Source of the DNA: Theristus sp. LFF4_11
Lineage: Eukaryota; Nematoda; Chromadorea; Monhysterida; Xyalidae
Length of the DNA: 56,792 bases
Assembly: GCA_030248135.1 (NCBI GenBank)
Contig: JASANC010005011.1
Location: 1 to 56,792, forward strand
Direction of reading: 5' to 3'
Every line of letters starts with the position of its first letter. Positions within the stretch are counted from its first letter, which is position 1. The translations under genes were made by a program, and so were the position numbers. Positions 1-11,386 of this stretch are shown here, one piece after another. Below the pieces are notes generated by a model, which was not told where the DNA came from, ran no database searches, and saw only the letters and a list, made by a program, of their open reading frames with translations.

Positions 1-2844
1 GAGCAGAGTTTTGGGTATAGAGCTGATCTCGGCCACCAACTCTCGCCTTTATATAGGTTTTGGAACCTAGATAATGGAGGGAGTGAGTGGCAGGGAGCAG
101 TTGTGAAAAGAGTGTAGAAAGTATAGAGATTAGTTAGAACCATTACAAAAGAGTGGCAGATACGATAGAGAACAAGGAATCACAATTGCAGTTATAGCGT
201 TATGAGTATAAGAAATCATTAGAGTCAGTTTCACCATTGCGTTCATCCAACGTGCACACGCGTTACGTCCAAATCACAGCTGGCGTCCAACGTTAAACGG
301 TCAGCCTCCGTGCTCACCCGTGTTCTGTGGTCAACTAATGATCAGGCCGGAGCGCGGCGCGTGGACAGCACGTGCACAGTGAAGGTCTGATCCATCCGCT
401 AGGGTATTGTGCAACAATGCACATTACACATACGGCATTTTTACACCACAAAATTATACAAAAACTAGCTTTTCAATATCTACATTTTCTTCTGTGTCAT
501 TAAAATTATTGAAAAACCATGACTTACCTGGCGAACGGGCGAACAGTCGCTATTCACCCGCGCACCCTTCACAAAGTTGAATCACACACCAAAAATTCGG
601 CTAATTGTTGTATTTTCAACAAAATATTCTTTGCGATTTATGTACTGTCAGTCATCGAATAGCGATCGCTGCTTATTATGAGCAGTTCGCAATCATCGGC
701 AAGTTTCTCCCCGCACAGTGTTTTTAAAATACAAAATACAAAGTTCTGGATCAGTCAAAATAAAGTCGAATGCTATTCGGCAGAATGCGGATTTGATCAC
801 GGAGGCGGAAACTTTCAGCAACCTTGCAGATTTTTTTAAAACGACACTTTTAGTCAGACGAAAAGGATGACCGAACGGAGATTTTGTCCACTGTACGGTC
901 CACTGTAGCGACCGTTTTTGTTGACAATTCTCTGAAAAAACGTAGCTTTCTAAGCATTGCTAATGTCACAATTTCCAGCTCAAAAAGTTACCTTGCTGTG
1001 TACGTTTGGTTTGTCCGAAAAGCGCGGGCTTATTTTGCACGTGTTGTTGACTTTTTGACAGACACAGTGAAAGCTTGCAAATAATATCGTAACATGTATC
1101 AGGGTTGTATTACGCATTTTTTTCTGTCGGCGCGGTCCGAAACCGATTGGGCCACAAAACAAAATTTTCTCAAATAAAAAACACATGACAAAGTTTTGCG
1201 CGGCGACAGAGATTTGGAGACGGAAGACTGTACAACATGCACATTGTTGTAAGTGGAATTATTTTCTCGTTTCAAAAAACGATTAAAACATTCAAAGCGA
1301 GAAAAAAATTATGTGTCATTCTGCGATAATGGCAAACTAGCCGATAACACCGTGTGCATAGTTTGGCTGACAATAATAAAAAAGGCCCACCCAGTTATTT
1401 TGTTGCCTCAAGTGAGGTGGTGAAAATTAATGTGCCACCCGTCGGAAAACACTTGGTGGGTGGTCTTTGCTTTACTATCTTTTCATCGAATTTTCAGATG
1501 TGCAGTCCATCTGGGCTGGTATACAGACAAATACAAAAGCAAAAGCTATGAACTTGAACGTTGTGAAGTTTTTTGATGCATTATTGGTGCTTGGTGGTAC
1601 ATACATCCGCGACAACAAGTCAAGAGTGGATAGGAACAAGCAACCGTCAATCAAAAAAAACCTACAAATGCGCTGTTTGTGACAAGGTCACAGAATAGGA
1701 TGCGGTTATTTTACAATTTGTCACGTTTTTTTTAATTGAACAGAAACAAAAAATCTATAAGATAAGAGAGCATAGTTTTCGAAATGCAAACTGTATGAGT
1801 TCTTTGTAGTCGAAAGTCTGGAAACCACAAACAACTTTTTTAAATTTAAAAAAGTAATCGCCAAAGTCTATATTTTGATGCAATAAAATAAAAAAGGCAT
1901 TGAAAAAATATAAAAACATATCGCGAAACAAGTTTGACTTGATTTATTGCTGATACTTGTCACATGGTGTGTTTTGCTTGTTCAGGCAAGTTCAGGAGAC
2001 AAGCAGAAAAACAAGCAGAACAAAAACAAAACAAGCGTGACGCAAAAATTGGCAGGGTCTGTAGCGTACACATCCACGTGAATTGTGGTTAGACTTTGTG
2101 GGTTTTAGTCTTAAAACAACAGTTGTATTTTTGATTGTAAAGTGACTTTTGTGTGAGAAAGTTTATTGAAACTGCAAAACAAAGGTAAAGCAGACGCGCA
2201 GTGCGAAACGCAACCTGTAAAAAACAGCATTGTCTTCGCATCCAGACTTAAACGATCTTACAGCTCAATCGCCCATTGTTAGATCGGTCGAAATAGAGAC
2301 TTTCACTTTTTCTCTAGTTGTTCATTCTGCACGTTCAAAATTGTTACCAATAATTCTTGTTCAAGATCTTAGCACAACAACAACAACAATAATAATAGAC
2401 AGAACAACGAACAAGACGAAAGGATAACGTAAACGTTTTTTGTTCATAAGTTTATACGTTCATGGTTTTCTGTTCGAATTTGTAGTTCTCTCTTCAATAA
2501 ACATCAGAAATGCGTTTTTATCAATGTTCTCAAAACATGCGCAGTCGAATTCGGAGCTGATTGATTACGTTGGGTTTGCGTGTTTTTTAATGTTCGCCAA
2601 TAACGTTTTTTTCTAGTGCGGTATCAACGTCCGCAAATATTCACGTGACTTATCATGTGGACCATACTTTATTTGGTGTGTTTTCCTTGTTTAGTTTGTG
2701 TGTCGATCCAATGGATAATGTGCATGGATATTTTTCTGACAGCTTCGAAAATCATTCCGATCAAATAATACCCTACTCATGAGAAACCTTAAAAAGTTTG
2801 CAATTAAGAAATGTAATGCAATTAATTGAATTAGGCAATTTCGC
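1..2844. other. Gene-free A+T-rich stretch
   Basis: No open frame here resembles a protein family, no convincing splice-linked exons are visible and no long repeats recur elsewhere in the window. Short microsatellites occur near 2376-2402 (ACA/ATA triplets). Any 5' or 3' untranslated exon of a gene outside the window could not be recognised. Confidence 0.5.
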
Positions 2845-3190
2845 GGCACCTTTGTAGCTCAGCAGAAAGTCTTTCGCGTCTCACCTTTAAACCAAATATG
2901 CACAGGTTCGATCCCTCACGGAAAAGATCACGCGAACCTGTTGTCGCCCTCCATGATAACCCACTGTATATCGAAAGAAAAACTTTTGGATTCTGCTGCG
3001 TTTTGAGGAAACAGCGACCGAATGCCACCGAAATCAAAAGATAGAGCCAGGTCACTGGTGGCCCCGAGACTCGAGGCGGGGCTCAGAGGCTGTCCCGCTG
3101 TCGAGATGAGAGATTGATCCACTGGACTCTCAAACATTCACACACCATGCACCAATCCACTGAAGTTTGGGTTTCTGGAACTGGTGCAAG
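2845..3190 (+). repeat. tRNA-derived SINE-like element (family 2)
   Basis: A tRNA-like head carries an A-box-like TAGCTCAGCAG near 2855 and a B-box-like GGTTCGATCCC near 2905, the RNA polymerase III internal promoter arrangement. The T-stem and acceptor stem do not pair well, so it is not a working tRNA. The following body (about 3050-3185, ending CACCAATCCACTGAAGTTT) recurs in diverged form at 25285-25420 in a K+ channel intron, which supports a dispersed retroposon. Confidence 0.55.
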
Positions 3191-3805
3191 GATTGAGTTG
3201 ATGTACAAATGCAAACAAAATTGGCAATAAACCGACGAAAAATTACTGATGTATAAACCAATTTTGACTAAATTTCTTCATTTTTGATCAAAAGTTTTTT
3301 GCTTTTTGGGCTCAAATTAACGCTTTTCATGCTCTAGTTTTTTGTCATTTTTATGAAGCAGCAATTTTGTGGTTAATTGTGAGGGTTCGAAAAAATCCCA
3401 TTTTTTTAAATAAAAAAATATTTTTTTAAAAATTTTTAATTTAAATTTTTTTTCAAAATGCCGGAGGAAAATCCGATGGTCGACAAAAATAGGTGCACCG
3501 GTTTACCGGTTCTTGTTGTTGTTGATGGGAAGGGCAACGCCGCGCTTCTTCAAGACGGCCAATTGGCAACAATCAAGAGTTGACATTGACAAGTAGGTGT
3601 CCTCCAATTTGAAGGGTAAAACCAAAGTAATTTACTGCTTTTTAGTCCATTTAACGAGCTCATGAAACCAATTGCAATTGCTTCTATCTAGACTTTGCTC
3701 GTCGATCTTTGACCTGAAAGTAGAAATTGTCACAAAAAAATTCTGCTAAAAACAAAGTCCACACAAAACTCTGGGCAAAAAAAGCATAATGACACTTGTC
3801 TTAAA
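3191..3805. other. A+T-rich spacer without genes
   Basis: Homopolymer A and T runs around 3400-3450; no credible coding or RNA signal seen. Confidence 0.4.
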
Positions 3806-4115
3806 CAGGGGTCGAGCCCGATTTTTGGCGAATCCGAGGGGGGGGGTCCGCCCAAATTTGGGGGGGGGGGGGGTCGTCCCGGGTGGGGGGGGGGTCGACT
3901 TGGTTGGGGGGGGCTCCCGAACGAGACCGAAAATTCTAGGGGGGGGGTCCGCCGAGCGAGACCGAAAATTCTAGGGGGGGGGGGGTCGGGTCGGACCAAA
4001 ATTTTTTCTTGACGATGACATTGTCTGGGCAAAAAATGGCTAGTAGGGGTCGATTTGGTTGGGGGGGGGGTCCCGAGCGAGACCGAAAATTCTAGGGGGG
4101 GGGGTCGGCGTCGGA
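3806..4115. repeat. Poly-G tract array
   Basis: Eight or more runs of 8-15 G are separated by short recurring spacers such as GAGACCGAAAATTCTAG (three copies). The left edge, CAGGGGTCGAGCC at 3807, matches the terminus of the hAT-like MITE at 55117-55256, so this is probably a degraded larger member of that family. Proline/glycine-rich open frames across it are artefacts of the tracts. Confidence 0.55.
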
Positions 4116-4743
4116 CCAAAAGTTGTTGAATAAAAGTGCTAGAAACCACAGCATCCAGTCAAGGCCTCTCTCTAGTCATACATTTTGCTTTGATTTTCGT
4201 TCGGGTCGGGCGGGACATCTGAAAGCTAAACGAACGAGACACGCTGCACGGGTCAGACTTGATATTGAAGTACAGTATTGAAAACGTTGACGTACAAAGT
4301 GGTAAATGTATAACAAAGTGGTACATATACAAAAAAACATACAATATATATTGAGATACAAACATGCAGATAATATAGATACCTACAGATGAGAGAAATA
4401 TAGAGATATACAAGAGAAAATGTCTCCATCGGAAGTCAAAATCAAAGGGGGGTGGTCAGACGGTCAGGATGTCGCGGAAAAACTACCGCGAGAAAAAGTG
4501 CGCGTTATCTCACAGTTTCAATTGAGCTCTCACTGTTGAGCGCACATGCTGCAATGTTTTGACTTCAAGCTGCGCTGTGTGTTCTGTGTTCTGTGTTGCA
4601 TTTCCTTCAACATGTTTTTCATTCTGTTGTTTTTCCATGTGTTGGTATCTTGACATAAAACGTATTTTTTCTCAATAAACGCCGCAACACAGGATTTGGT
4701 AGGGGGGGGGGGGGTTTGGAAGGTCGAAATCTGGGAGGGGGGT
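4116..4743. other. Spacer without genes
   Basis: A+T-rich DNA with one G-run at 4702-4714. No coding signal recognised. Confidence 0.4.
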
Positions 4744-6686
4744 CGGTACTCCTTCAAAATACGGGTCCGCTCAAATTTCATCGCAACGCGCTGATTGATG
4801 GCTCAAATGAAAGCCCTCGTTCTGCTGAGTATATCCTGTGTATGGGTTTTTTGAAATTCAAAAATTTGAAGAAGTTATTTGAATTTGAAATTTTAGATAG
4901 AGTGGGTCTGTGGTGAGCTTGTCAAGTGCACTGAATGTTGTATTTATGTGCTTGATGGATATTTATGATGGATACCGTTCACATGATTGCATGAAACAGT
5001 CATACGTCTGAAATTGGTGCCCACGGGTTACGGTAGCGGCAGTTTTGGATCTTGACACGAAGTTGCAGAAAACCACTTTGTTTCTTGGGAATAACACTTG
5101 AAACCTTTTAGAAACATGCAGCATTTATAACAGAATGTCAAAAACCGGATTCCAAGGATTACGGTAACTATGCAGTGGGTCTCGACACGATTTTTTAAAA
5201 ACGTCCTTTTATTGCCAAGATAAGCAACTAGAATGATGGATGCCGTTCACATGATTGCATGTAACAGTCATATGTCGGAAGTTTGGTCCCACGGGTTACG
5301 GTAGCGGTAGTTTTGGGTCTTGACACGAAGTTGCTGAAAACCACTTTGTTTCTTGTGAATAACAGTTGAAACCTTTTAGAAACATGCAACGGAACACTCG
5401 GCTGTCCCATTCAGCGACGTTCAGCAAACGGCGGCTACGAAATTGGCATGTGCTGTATGGCTACTCTCAGGGTGACATCGCTACTTTTACTACATGTACA
5501 AACGCAGCTAATGTTACACAACATTTTTGCTTGAGGAGACATTTGTTCGCGACCCTTCGAGTCACTTGCTGCATTCGTTACCGGGTTTCATTCAGTAGCG
5601 AAAGTGCGGGGGGGTGGGGGGTCCACCCCCCCCCTCAGCCAAAAATCCTGCCCGTGCACGGGCAGATACCCGTGTACCCCCCTCCCCCCTTTACCTCGAC
5701 ACGGGTACTAGACTCCCCCACCCCCCTGCGCGAGAAAACACGGGATCGCACCCCCCCCCCCTCACGGTGGTCAATCTCATCTCAATTTTTTTCAAAAATA
5801 CCGTAATTTTTGCATTTTTCTTGACGTTTGTGTCTGTCCCTGCATAGATTTTGTTGTTTCTGACCAAACAAGCAGCTTGTTTGCACAAAATATTCTGTAT
5901 TTTACAAGAATTTCTGTGTTTTTCTAAGGCAAAAATTTGGTATTACCCGTGCGATCCAGTGTACCCCCCCCCTCACGAAATTTTTCTGCCAGTGCACCCC
6001 CCCCCTCAAGAAAATTTGTTGCCCGTGCACCCCCCCTCACCGAGAAGGCACCTGACCCCCCCTCTAAAATTAGGCAAACACCCCCCCTCACCCGAGGTCC
6101 CGCTTTCGCTACTGGTTTCATTGGCATACTTTCTCATTTTCACGACTGCGATGTCAAAGTTTTCTGTCAACCCACCAATCATGTGAACGGTATCCATCAT
6201 TCTAGTTGCTTTTCTTGGCAATAAAAGGACGTTTTTAAGCAATCGTGTCGAGACCTACTGCAGAGTTACCGTAATCCTTGAAATCCGGTTTTTGACATTC
6301 TGTTATAATGCTGCATGTTTCTAAAAGGTTTCAAGTGTTATTCACAAGAAACAAAGTGGTTTTCTGCAACTTCGTGTCAAGACCCAAAACTGCCGCTACC
6401 GTAACCCGTGGGCACCAATTTCAGACGTATGACTGTTTCATGCAATCATGTGAACGGTATCCATCATAAATATCCATCAAGCACATAAATACAACATTCA
6501 GTGCACTGACAAGCTCACCACAGACCCACTCTATCTAAAATTTCAAATTCAAATAACTTCTTCAAATTTTTGAATTTCAAAAAACCCATACACAGGATTA
6601 CTCAGCAGAACGAGGGCTTTCATTTGAGCCATCAATCAGTGCGCTGCGATGAAATTTGAGCGGACCCGTATTTTGAAGGAGTACCG
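4744..6686. mobile_element. Long foldback element 1
   Basis: Two arms of about 510 bp (4744-5256 and 6172-6686) are near-perfect reverse complements, starting CGGTACTCCTTCAAAATACG and ending with its complement. Subterminal modules such as ACGGGTTACGGTAGCGG recur within the left arm and also in foldback element 2 at 11.4-12.8 kb, so the two are related. The loop holds a separate hAT-like insertion at 5593-6114. I see no transposase frame and no clear target duplication because both ends run into poly-G. Confidence 0.75.
5593..6114 (+). mobile_element. hAT-like MITE H1, copy 1 (8-bp TSD)
   Basis: The ends are CAGTAGCGAAAG and CTTTCGCTACTG, imperfectly palindromic beyond that, and the element is flanked by the direct repeat GTTTCATT (5585-5592 and 6115-6122). 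An 8-bp duplication with CAG-starting ends is the hallmark of hAT transposons. At 522 bp with no transposase frame it is non-autonomous. Its body is poly-C/poly-G runs separated by short spacers. It sits in the loop of foldback element 1, so it inserted later. Confidence 0.8.
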
Positions 6687-6699
6687 GGGGTGTCTGGCC

Positions 6700-7646
6700 T
6701 AGGGTTAGGGGAAAAAAAATCCGAATTTTTTTTAATTAAAAAAAATTTAAAAAAAATAATTTTTTTTACAAGTTAGGTTTGTTCGAAGCGTCTCGTCGAG
6801 CTGAGTTCATCTAGACTATTTTCAGAACGATCCGGAAAACTATAAGAGCGAAAATCGTGTTTTATTGAAATTATGTCCATTTCATAGAGGGATAGTTGCA
6901 TTTTCAACAGTAAAACAGGACAATTTTCGACGTTTACTTGAATATTGAACCGTTCTTAGTTGTTCCTCTTTAGAAAATTACCAAAATTTGACTGTGTTCA
7001 AAAATTCCTGTTTGCTGTAGCTAAGTCGGCAACCCCTGTCGACCCGGTCGCCCCCCCCCCCCAAGACACTTACTTTCAGGTTCAACCAGCTATGCTATCT
7101 GCCACATGGCGAGAGCCCACTCTTCAAATCATCGTATCGAAAACACGTACCATGATTTCGCGATCACGTTGCGGGCAACTGACAGACGCAAGTTTAACAC
7201 GTTAGTTTAGCTCAGCACGCAAGTTTTAACATGTGGCCATGTTATCGGGTATCTGAAAAACGGTCGTGTGATGTGGTATTAACCAACATCTCCGCTCCAA
7301 TTGTTTAACAATATATCGCACAACTCCATTGTAGACCTATAACATACGCCAATCAACAAGATATCATGTTCATCTCATGGCCTACCGACTGAAAAACCTG
7401 TTCTAAGTTGCAAGAAAACGATTTCTGAAACGATATTTCAATTCAGTTAAGTCATTTCAACGCTAAAAATTGACTCTAGAAAAGAAGTTGGGAAGAAAAT
7501 TTGGTTTGAACTTTCAAAAAATTATGCCATAAATCGAATTTTCAGAGCAAAGTAAAAGAAAAATTTTTCAAATTTTTTTTTAAAGTTTGAATTTAAAAAA
7601 AAACGAAAAAAAATAAAAAAAATTTTTTTCAAAGCCCCTAACCCTA
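6700..7646. mobile_element. hAT-like MITE H5 with telomere-like ends
   Basis: The ends are TAGGGTTAGGGG and CCCCTAACCCTA, flanked by GTCTGGCC (6692-6699) and GTCTGCCC (7647-7654), an 8-bp duplication with one mismatch. Subterminal regions are A/T homopolymers. The TAGGG start and 8-bp duplication fit hAT. A second right-hand end of this kind lies at 8404-8428. There is no transposase frame. Confidence 0.65.
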
Positions 7647-7654
7647 GTCTGCCC

Positions 7655-7796
7655 CCCCCAAATTTGAGAGAATTGTGCCAAAATTGAGGTTTTCAGAGCA
7701 TATTAGAGGAAAATTTTTCAATTTTTTTTAAAAAATCGGCATTTTTGTTTTTTTTAATCACTTTTTTTTAAATTTCATTTTTGTTTAACAACCCTA
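7655..7796 (+). mobile_element. Truncated hAT-like H3 right end
   Basis: This stretch matches the last about 140 bp of the complete H3 element at 9588-10304, including GAGGTTTTCAGAGCATATT and the terminal GTTTAACAACCCTA. The left part is missing. Confidence 0.6.
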
Positions 7797-8624
7797 CTAT
7801 GAACATAGTTTTTTTCTGTGGTGGAAGCATAGTTGTTCTAGGGGGGGGCCTGGGGGGGGGGGGGGCCCCCCCCCCCCAAAAATTTCGAATCTATCTCTAT
7901 CAAACAGGTTTTTTCGGCTCAGCTATTATCTATCTGAAAAATTTTCTCAGCCAGCTATCTATCTAAAAAATTTTGTCTTCGAAGACATAAAATGAGTCAA
8001 TTTTTGACCAAAATTGACCATTTTTGCTCGTAATTCTTGAAAATTTCGCTAATTTCAGGCAAAATACCCGTTTATACTTGATTTTTAGTCTATTTTTAAC
8101 ATTGTTTTGCTGTTTTTATAGCTTTTTAGCGTTTTAGCTATGTATCTATCAAATTTCAAAATTTTGACCGGGCCCCCCCCCCCAATTTTCAGAGCAAAAG
8201 AGTGAAATGAGATTGAGATTTTGTGAAAGAATATGGTGACGATAGTGCGTGTAGATAGATAAAATTTTTTTTTCAAATTTTTTTTTTTTTTTAAATTTGA
8301 AAAAAAAATCCAAATTAAGAAAATAAGAAAGATGAGAAAAAAGATATGAGGGAATGAAACGGGTAAAAAAAAAAAAACAAAAAAAAATAAAAAAAATTTT
8401 TTTTTTCAAAGCCCCTAACCCTACCCCCAACCCCTCGGCTCTGGAACAACTATGGGTGGAAGGAATGGACTATGTTATATTTAGCAATTTAGCTGTAGTT
8501 AAAATTACCGTTTTTTTGTGTTCAACAAGAACAAGACGCTCAGTTTTAACCGAATTTCATGTTTTTGATTAAATCAGAGTGTCCGCACACCACACAGATT
8601 ACAGTACCGAAGACGGGGGGGGAG
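7797..8624. other. Homopolymer-rich spacer with hAT end fragment
   Basis: Contains G/C runs at 7841-7878 and 8172-8182, long A/T tracts at 8265-8410, and at 8404-8428 a right-end fragment (GCCCCTAACCCTA) like that of H5. No genes seen. Confidence 0.4.
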
Positions 8625-9153
8625 CAGTAGCGAAAGCGGGACCTCGGGTGAGGGGGGGGGGGTTTGCCTAATTTTAGAGGGGGGGGGTCAGGTGCCTTCT
8701 CGGTGAGGGGGGGGTGCACGGGCAGCAAATTTTCTAGAGGGGGGGGGGTGCACTGGCAGAAAAATTTCGTGAGGGGGGGGGGTACACTGGATCGCACGGG
8801 TAATACCAAATTTTTGCCTTAGAAAAACACAGAAATTCTTGTAAAATACAGAATATTTTGTGCAAACAAGCTGCTTGTTTGGTCAGAAACAACAAAATCT
8901 ATGCAGGGACAGACACAAACGTCAAGAAAAATGCAAAAATTACGGTATTTTTGAAAAAAATTGAGATGAGATTGACCACCGTGAGGGGGGGGGGTGCGAT
9001 CCCGTGTTTTCTCGCGGAGGGGGGTGGGGGGGAGTCTAGTACCCGTGTCGAGGTAAAGGGGGGGAGGGGGGGTACACGGGTATCTGCCCGTGCACGGGCA
9101 GGATTTTCGGCTGAGGGGGTGGACCCCCCCACCCCCCCGCACTTTCGCTACTG
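8625..9153 (-). mobile_element. hAT-like MITE H1, copy 2 (inverted)
   Basis: This is a 529-bp reverse-complement relative of the element at 5593-6114, with the same CAGTAGCGAAAG ends and the same order of internal spacers (for example CCCGTGCACGGGCAG). Both flanks are G-runs, so an 8-bp target duplication cannot be read with confidence. Confidence 0.75.
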
Positions 9154-9478
9154 GTGGGGGGGGGGTACACCCCCCCCCCCAGAGCACCCGAGACCGCCGC
9201 GTGGGGGGGTGGGGGGGTCACGCGACACCCCCCCCCCAAAACCTGACACTGGACCATCCACCCCTAGAGATGTAAGGGTCAAAAAAAAAATTTTTTTTTA
9301 AATTTTTTTTAAAAAAAAAGTAAAAAAAATGAGCATTTTTTTATTTTTTTTATTAAAAATTTTTGAAATTTTTTCTTTAATGTGCCCTGAAAATGCCGTT
9401 TTTGGCATAATTTTTCGAAAGTTCAACAAAAATTTTCTTTGACTTTACCTTGTCACTTAGTCTTCAACGCTGCAGGTG

Positions 9479-10778
9479 CAGTACCGTGGGCCCAAAAAAA
9501 TTTTCGAGGGGGGGGGGTATGGTACCGTGGGGGGGGGGGTGCCGACCAAAAAGTGAGGGGGGGGTCCAACCTATGGTAACGTGGGACTAGGGTTGTTTAA
9601 AAAAACAAAAATCGTCATTTTTGTTTTTTTTTTTTTTTAAATTTTTTTTTTTTTTAAAAAAATTTCAAAAATCAAAGTTGTGCTAAATCAATCAGGGAGT
9701 CCGAAGAACCACATATGATATGCAAGCGCCTCCCGAATGACTCCCATATGACGGAACTTTGCAGATTTTGTTTTGGTGACCTCAATTACCCCTTTTCCAA
9801 ACCGTCACCATGCCTCTTCTTGTGTTTTGACCTCCAAAACGTCACTAATTGTCCCCAGCTAAACTAATGCTGAAGTGAAGACCAACATACCGCCTTGAAA
9901 TTCGATCAATTCTTCTGATGGTGTCGCGACGACACGACACGAAGCAGCAACCAGACAACGTAGCGCTTGCAAACGGAGCATCGAGCACAATCGGACGCTC
10001 TGCGAGGCGAATCGTCACCTTATCTGCATCGGAAATGGTAGGCCAAGCTTTGGGACGCTCAAAAACTTCATCGCGACCTAAAATCAGTCGGTAAAACGGC
10101 CCAAAATCGACTGCTAAAGGTTTTACGAGGTATAATCAAAGAAAATTTTTGTTGAACTTTCGAAAAATTTTGCCAAAATTGAGGTTTTCAGAGCATATTG
10201 GAGGAAAATTTTTCGAATTTTAAAAAAAAAAAAAAATCGGCATTTTTGTTTTTTTTAATCACTTTTTTTAAAAAAAAAATTTTCATTTTTGTTTAACAAC
10301 CCTACGTGGGACCCCCCCCCAGGGGGGTCCCATGGGGGGGGTGCATTTTTTCAAAATTTTCTGTGGGGGGGTCCACCCCCCCCCCCCCCCCCCCCCCATG
10401 AAATTTTTTCGCTTTCATTTGAAAGGAAAAACGCTAAATTTTGCTGCAAAATCTTTGAAATTACAATGAAGATGGTCAAGTTATCATATATTCAGCTTAT
10501 ATTATGGACTTTATAGACAAAAAATCATGATTTTCGAAAAAAAATTTAGGGTGTGCAGAAAATTTTGGGGGGGGGGGGGGTCTCCGCCAGACAAAATTTC
10601 ATGGGGGGGGGGGGGTGTCGGCCAAATTTTCGAGGGGGGGGGGGGGGGTACGAAGGGGGGGTGCCCGGTTTTAGGGGGGGGGTGGCACGGTGCCCCCCCA
10701 CCCCCCCCCCCCACCCGAGGTTCTCGGGTGCTCTGGGGGGGGTGTACCCCCCCACCCCCCCCCCCGCCCACGGTACTG
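9479..10778. mobile_element. hAT-like MITE H2 inserted in H4
   Basis: The ends are CAGTACCGTGGG and CCCACGGTACTG. The flanks are perfect 8-bp repeats TGCAGGTG (9471-9478 and 10779-10786); the intact H4 copy at 18844-19582 has a single TGCAGGTG at this place, which proves the insertion. The body is dominated by poly-G/poly-C runs. It in turn contains H3. Confidence 0.85.
9588..10304. mobile_element. hAT-like MITE H3 inserted in H2
   Basis: The ends are TAGGGTTGTTTAA and TTTAACAACCCTA, flanked by perfect 8-bp repeats CGTGGGAC (9580-9587 and 10305-10312). It is 717 bp with A/T-rich ends and no transposase frame. This is the innermost layer of a three-level nest. Confidence 0.85.
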
Positions 10779-11386
10779 TGCAGGTGGTATTCTGGATTGA
10801 TTTATCGACTGTTTTCAGCCTTGGTGAGTGATGATCGACTCGCGCATTGAAGTACTTGAGCGTCGCAAAGGCTAGTTCAACAAATTCCGATGTCGCTAAG
10901 GTGAGATAGAAGCAGAGAACTCACATTTACGCATCCTTTTTCAGGATCTCGAAAGGTGGAAATTGCACTGTCTGCCACTGCAAGCGTAACTTCGTTGGTT
11001 GCTCGTTGCTGTTTCGCCTCGTGTCGTCAGCATGATCACACCGGTTTGTTGTGGAACTTGTTTCCATGTTATTTGAGGTGAATTGAGAGGCAAAACACGA
11101 GACGTGATGTCGTCGGTGGGAAAATGGGGTCGCCGAAACCAAGTCTGAAATTTTCACCCTCCTCCCATATGAGTGGGGGTCATATGGTAAGTCGGTGGCT
11201 CCTCAGATGGTGATATTCGGACTCCCTGAAAAATTCTGAACAACTTTCATTAAAAAAAAAAAATTTTAAAAAATAAAAAAAAATAGAAAATTTTTTTTTC
11301 TTGACATCTCTATCCACACCTCCCCCCCTCGAAATTTGCTAGACACCCCCCACCCCCCACCCTAGATGGACCTAAGTAACAGTGAC

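Larger units (their letters stand above)
9265..11312. mobile_element. hAT-like MITE H4, copy 1, interrupted
   Basis: The ends are TAGAGATGTAAG and CTTGACATCTCTA. The flanks TCCACCCC (9257-9264) and TCCACACC (11313-11320) form an 8-bp duplication with one mismatch. Removing the insertion at 9479-10778 and its duplicated 8 bp leaves about 740 bp, the same length as the uninterrupted copy at 18844-19582. Apparent open frames inside are not conserved coding sequence. Confidence 0.75.

Noticed and set aside
2850..2925. Functional tRNA gene
   Set aside because: A and B boxes are present but the acceptor and T stems do not pair, and the body recurs as a dispersed repeat, so it is SINE-like.
3730..4149. 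Proline-rich open frames across G/C runs (also 5366-6127, 8546-9301, 10511-10850)
   Set aside because: They are translations of poly-C/poly-G tracts in both directions (Pro/Gly repeats), lie inside transposable elements and have no domain.
6700..6711. Interstitial telomere repeat
   Set aside because: Only a TAGGGTTAGGGG tip, mirrored at the other end of a bounded element with an 8-bp near-duplication.
10927..11157. Conserved small protein in H4 (also 19190-19420)
   Set aside because: Both copies are open only because the DNA is a recent repeat; differences between them alter amino acids freely and no family is recognisable.
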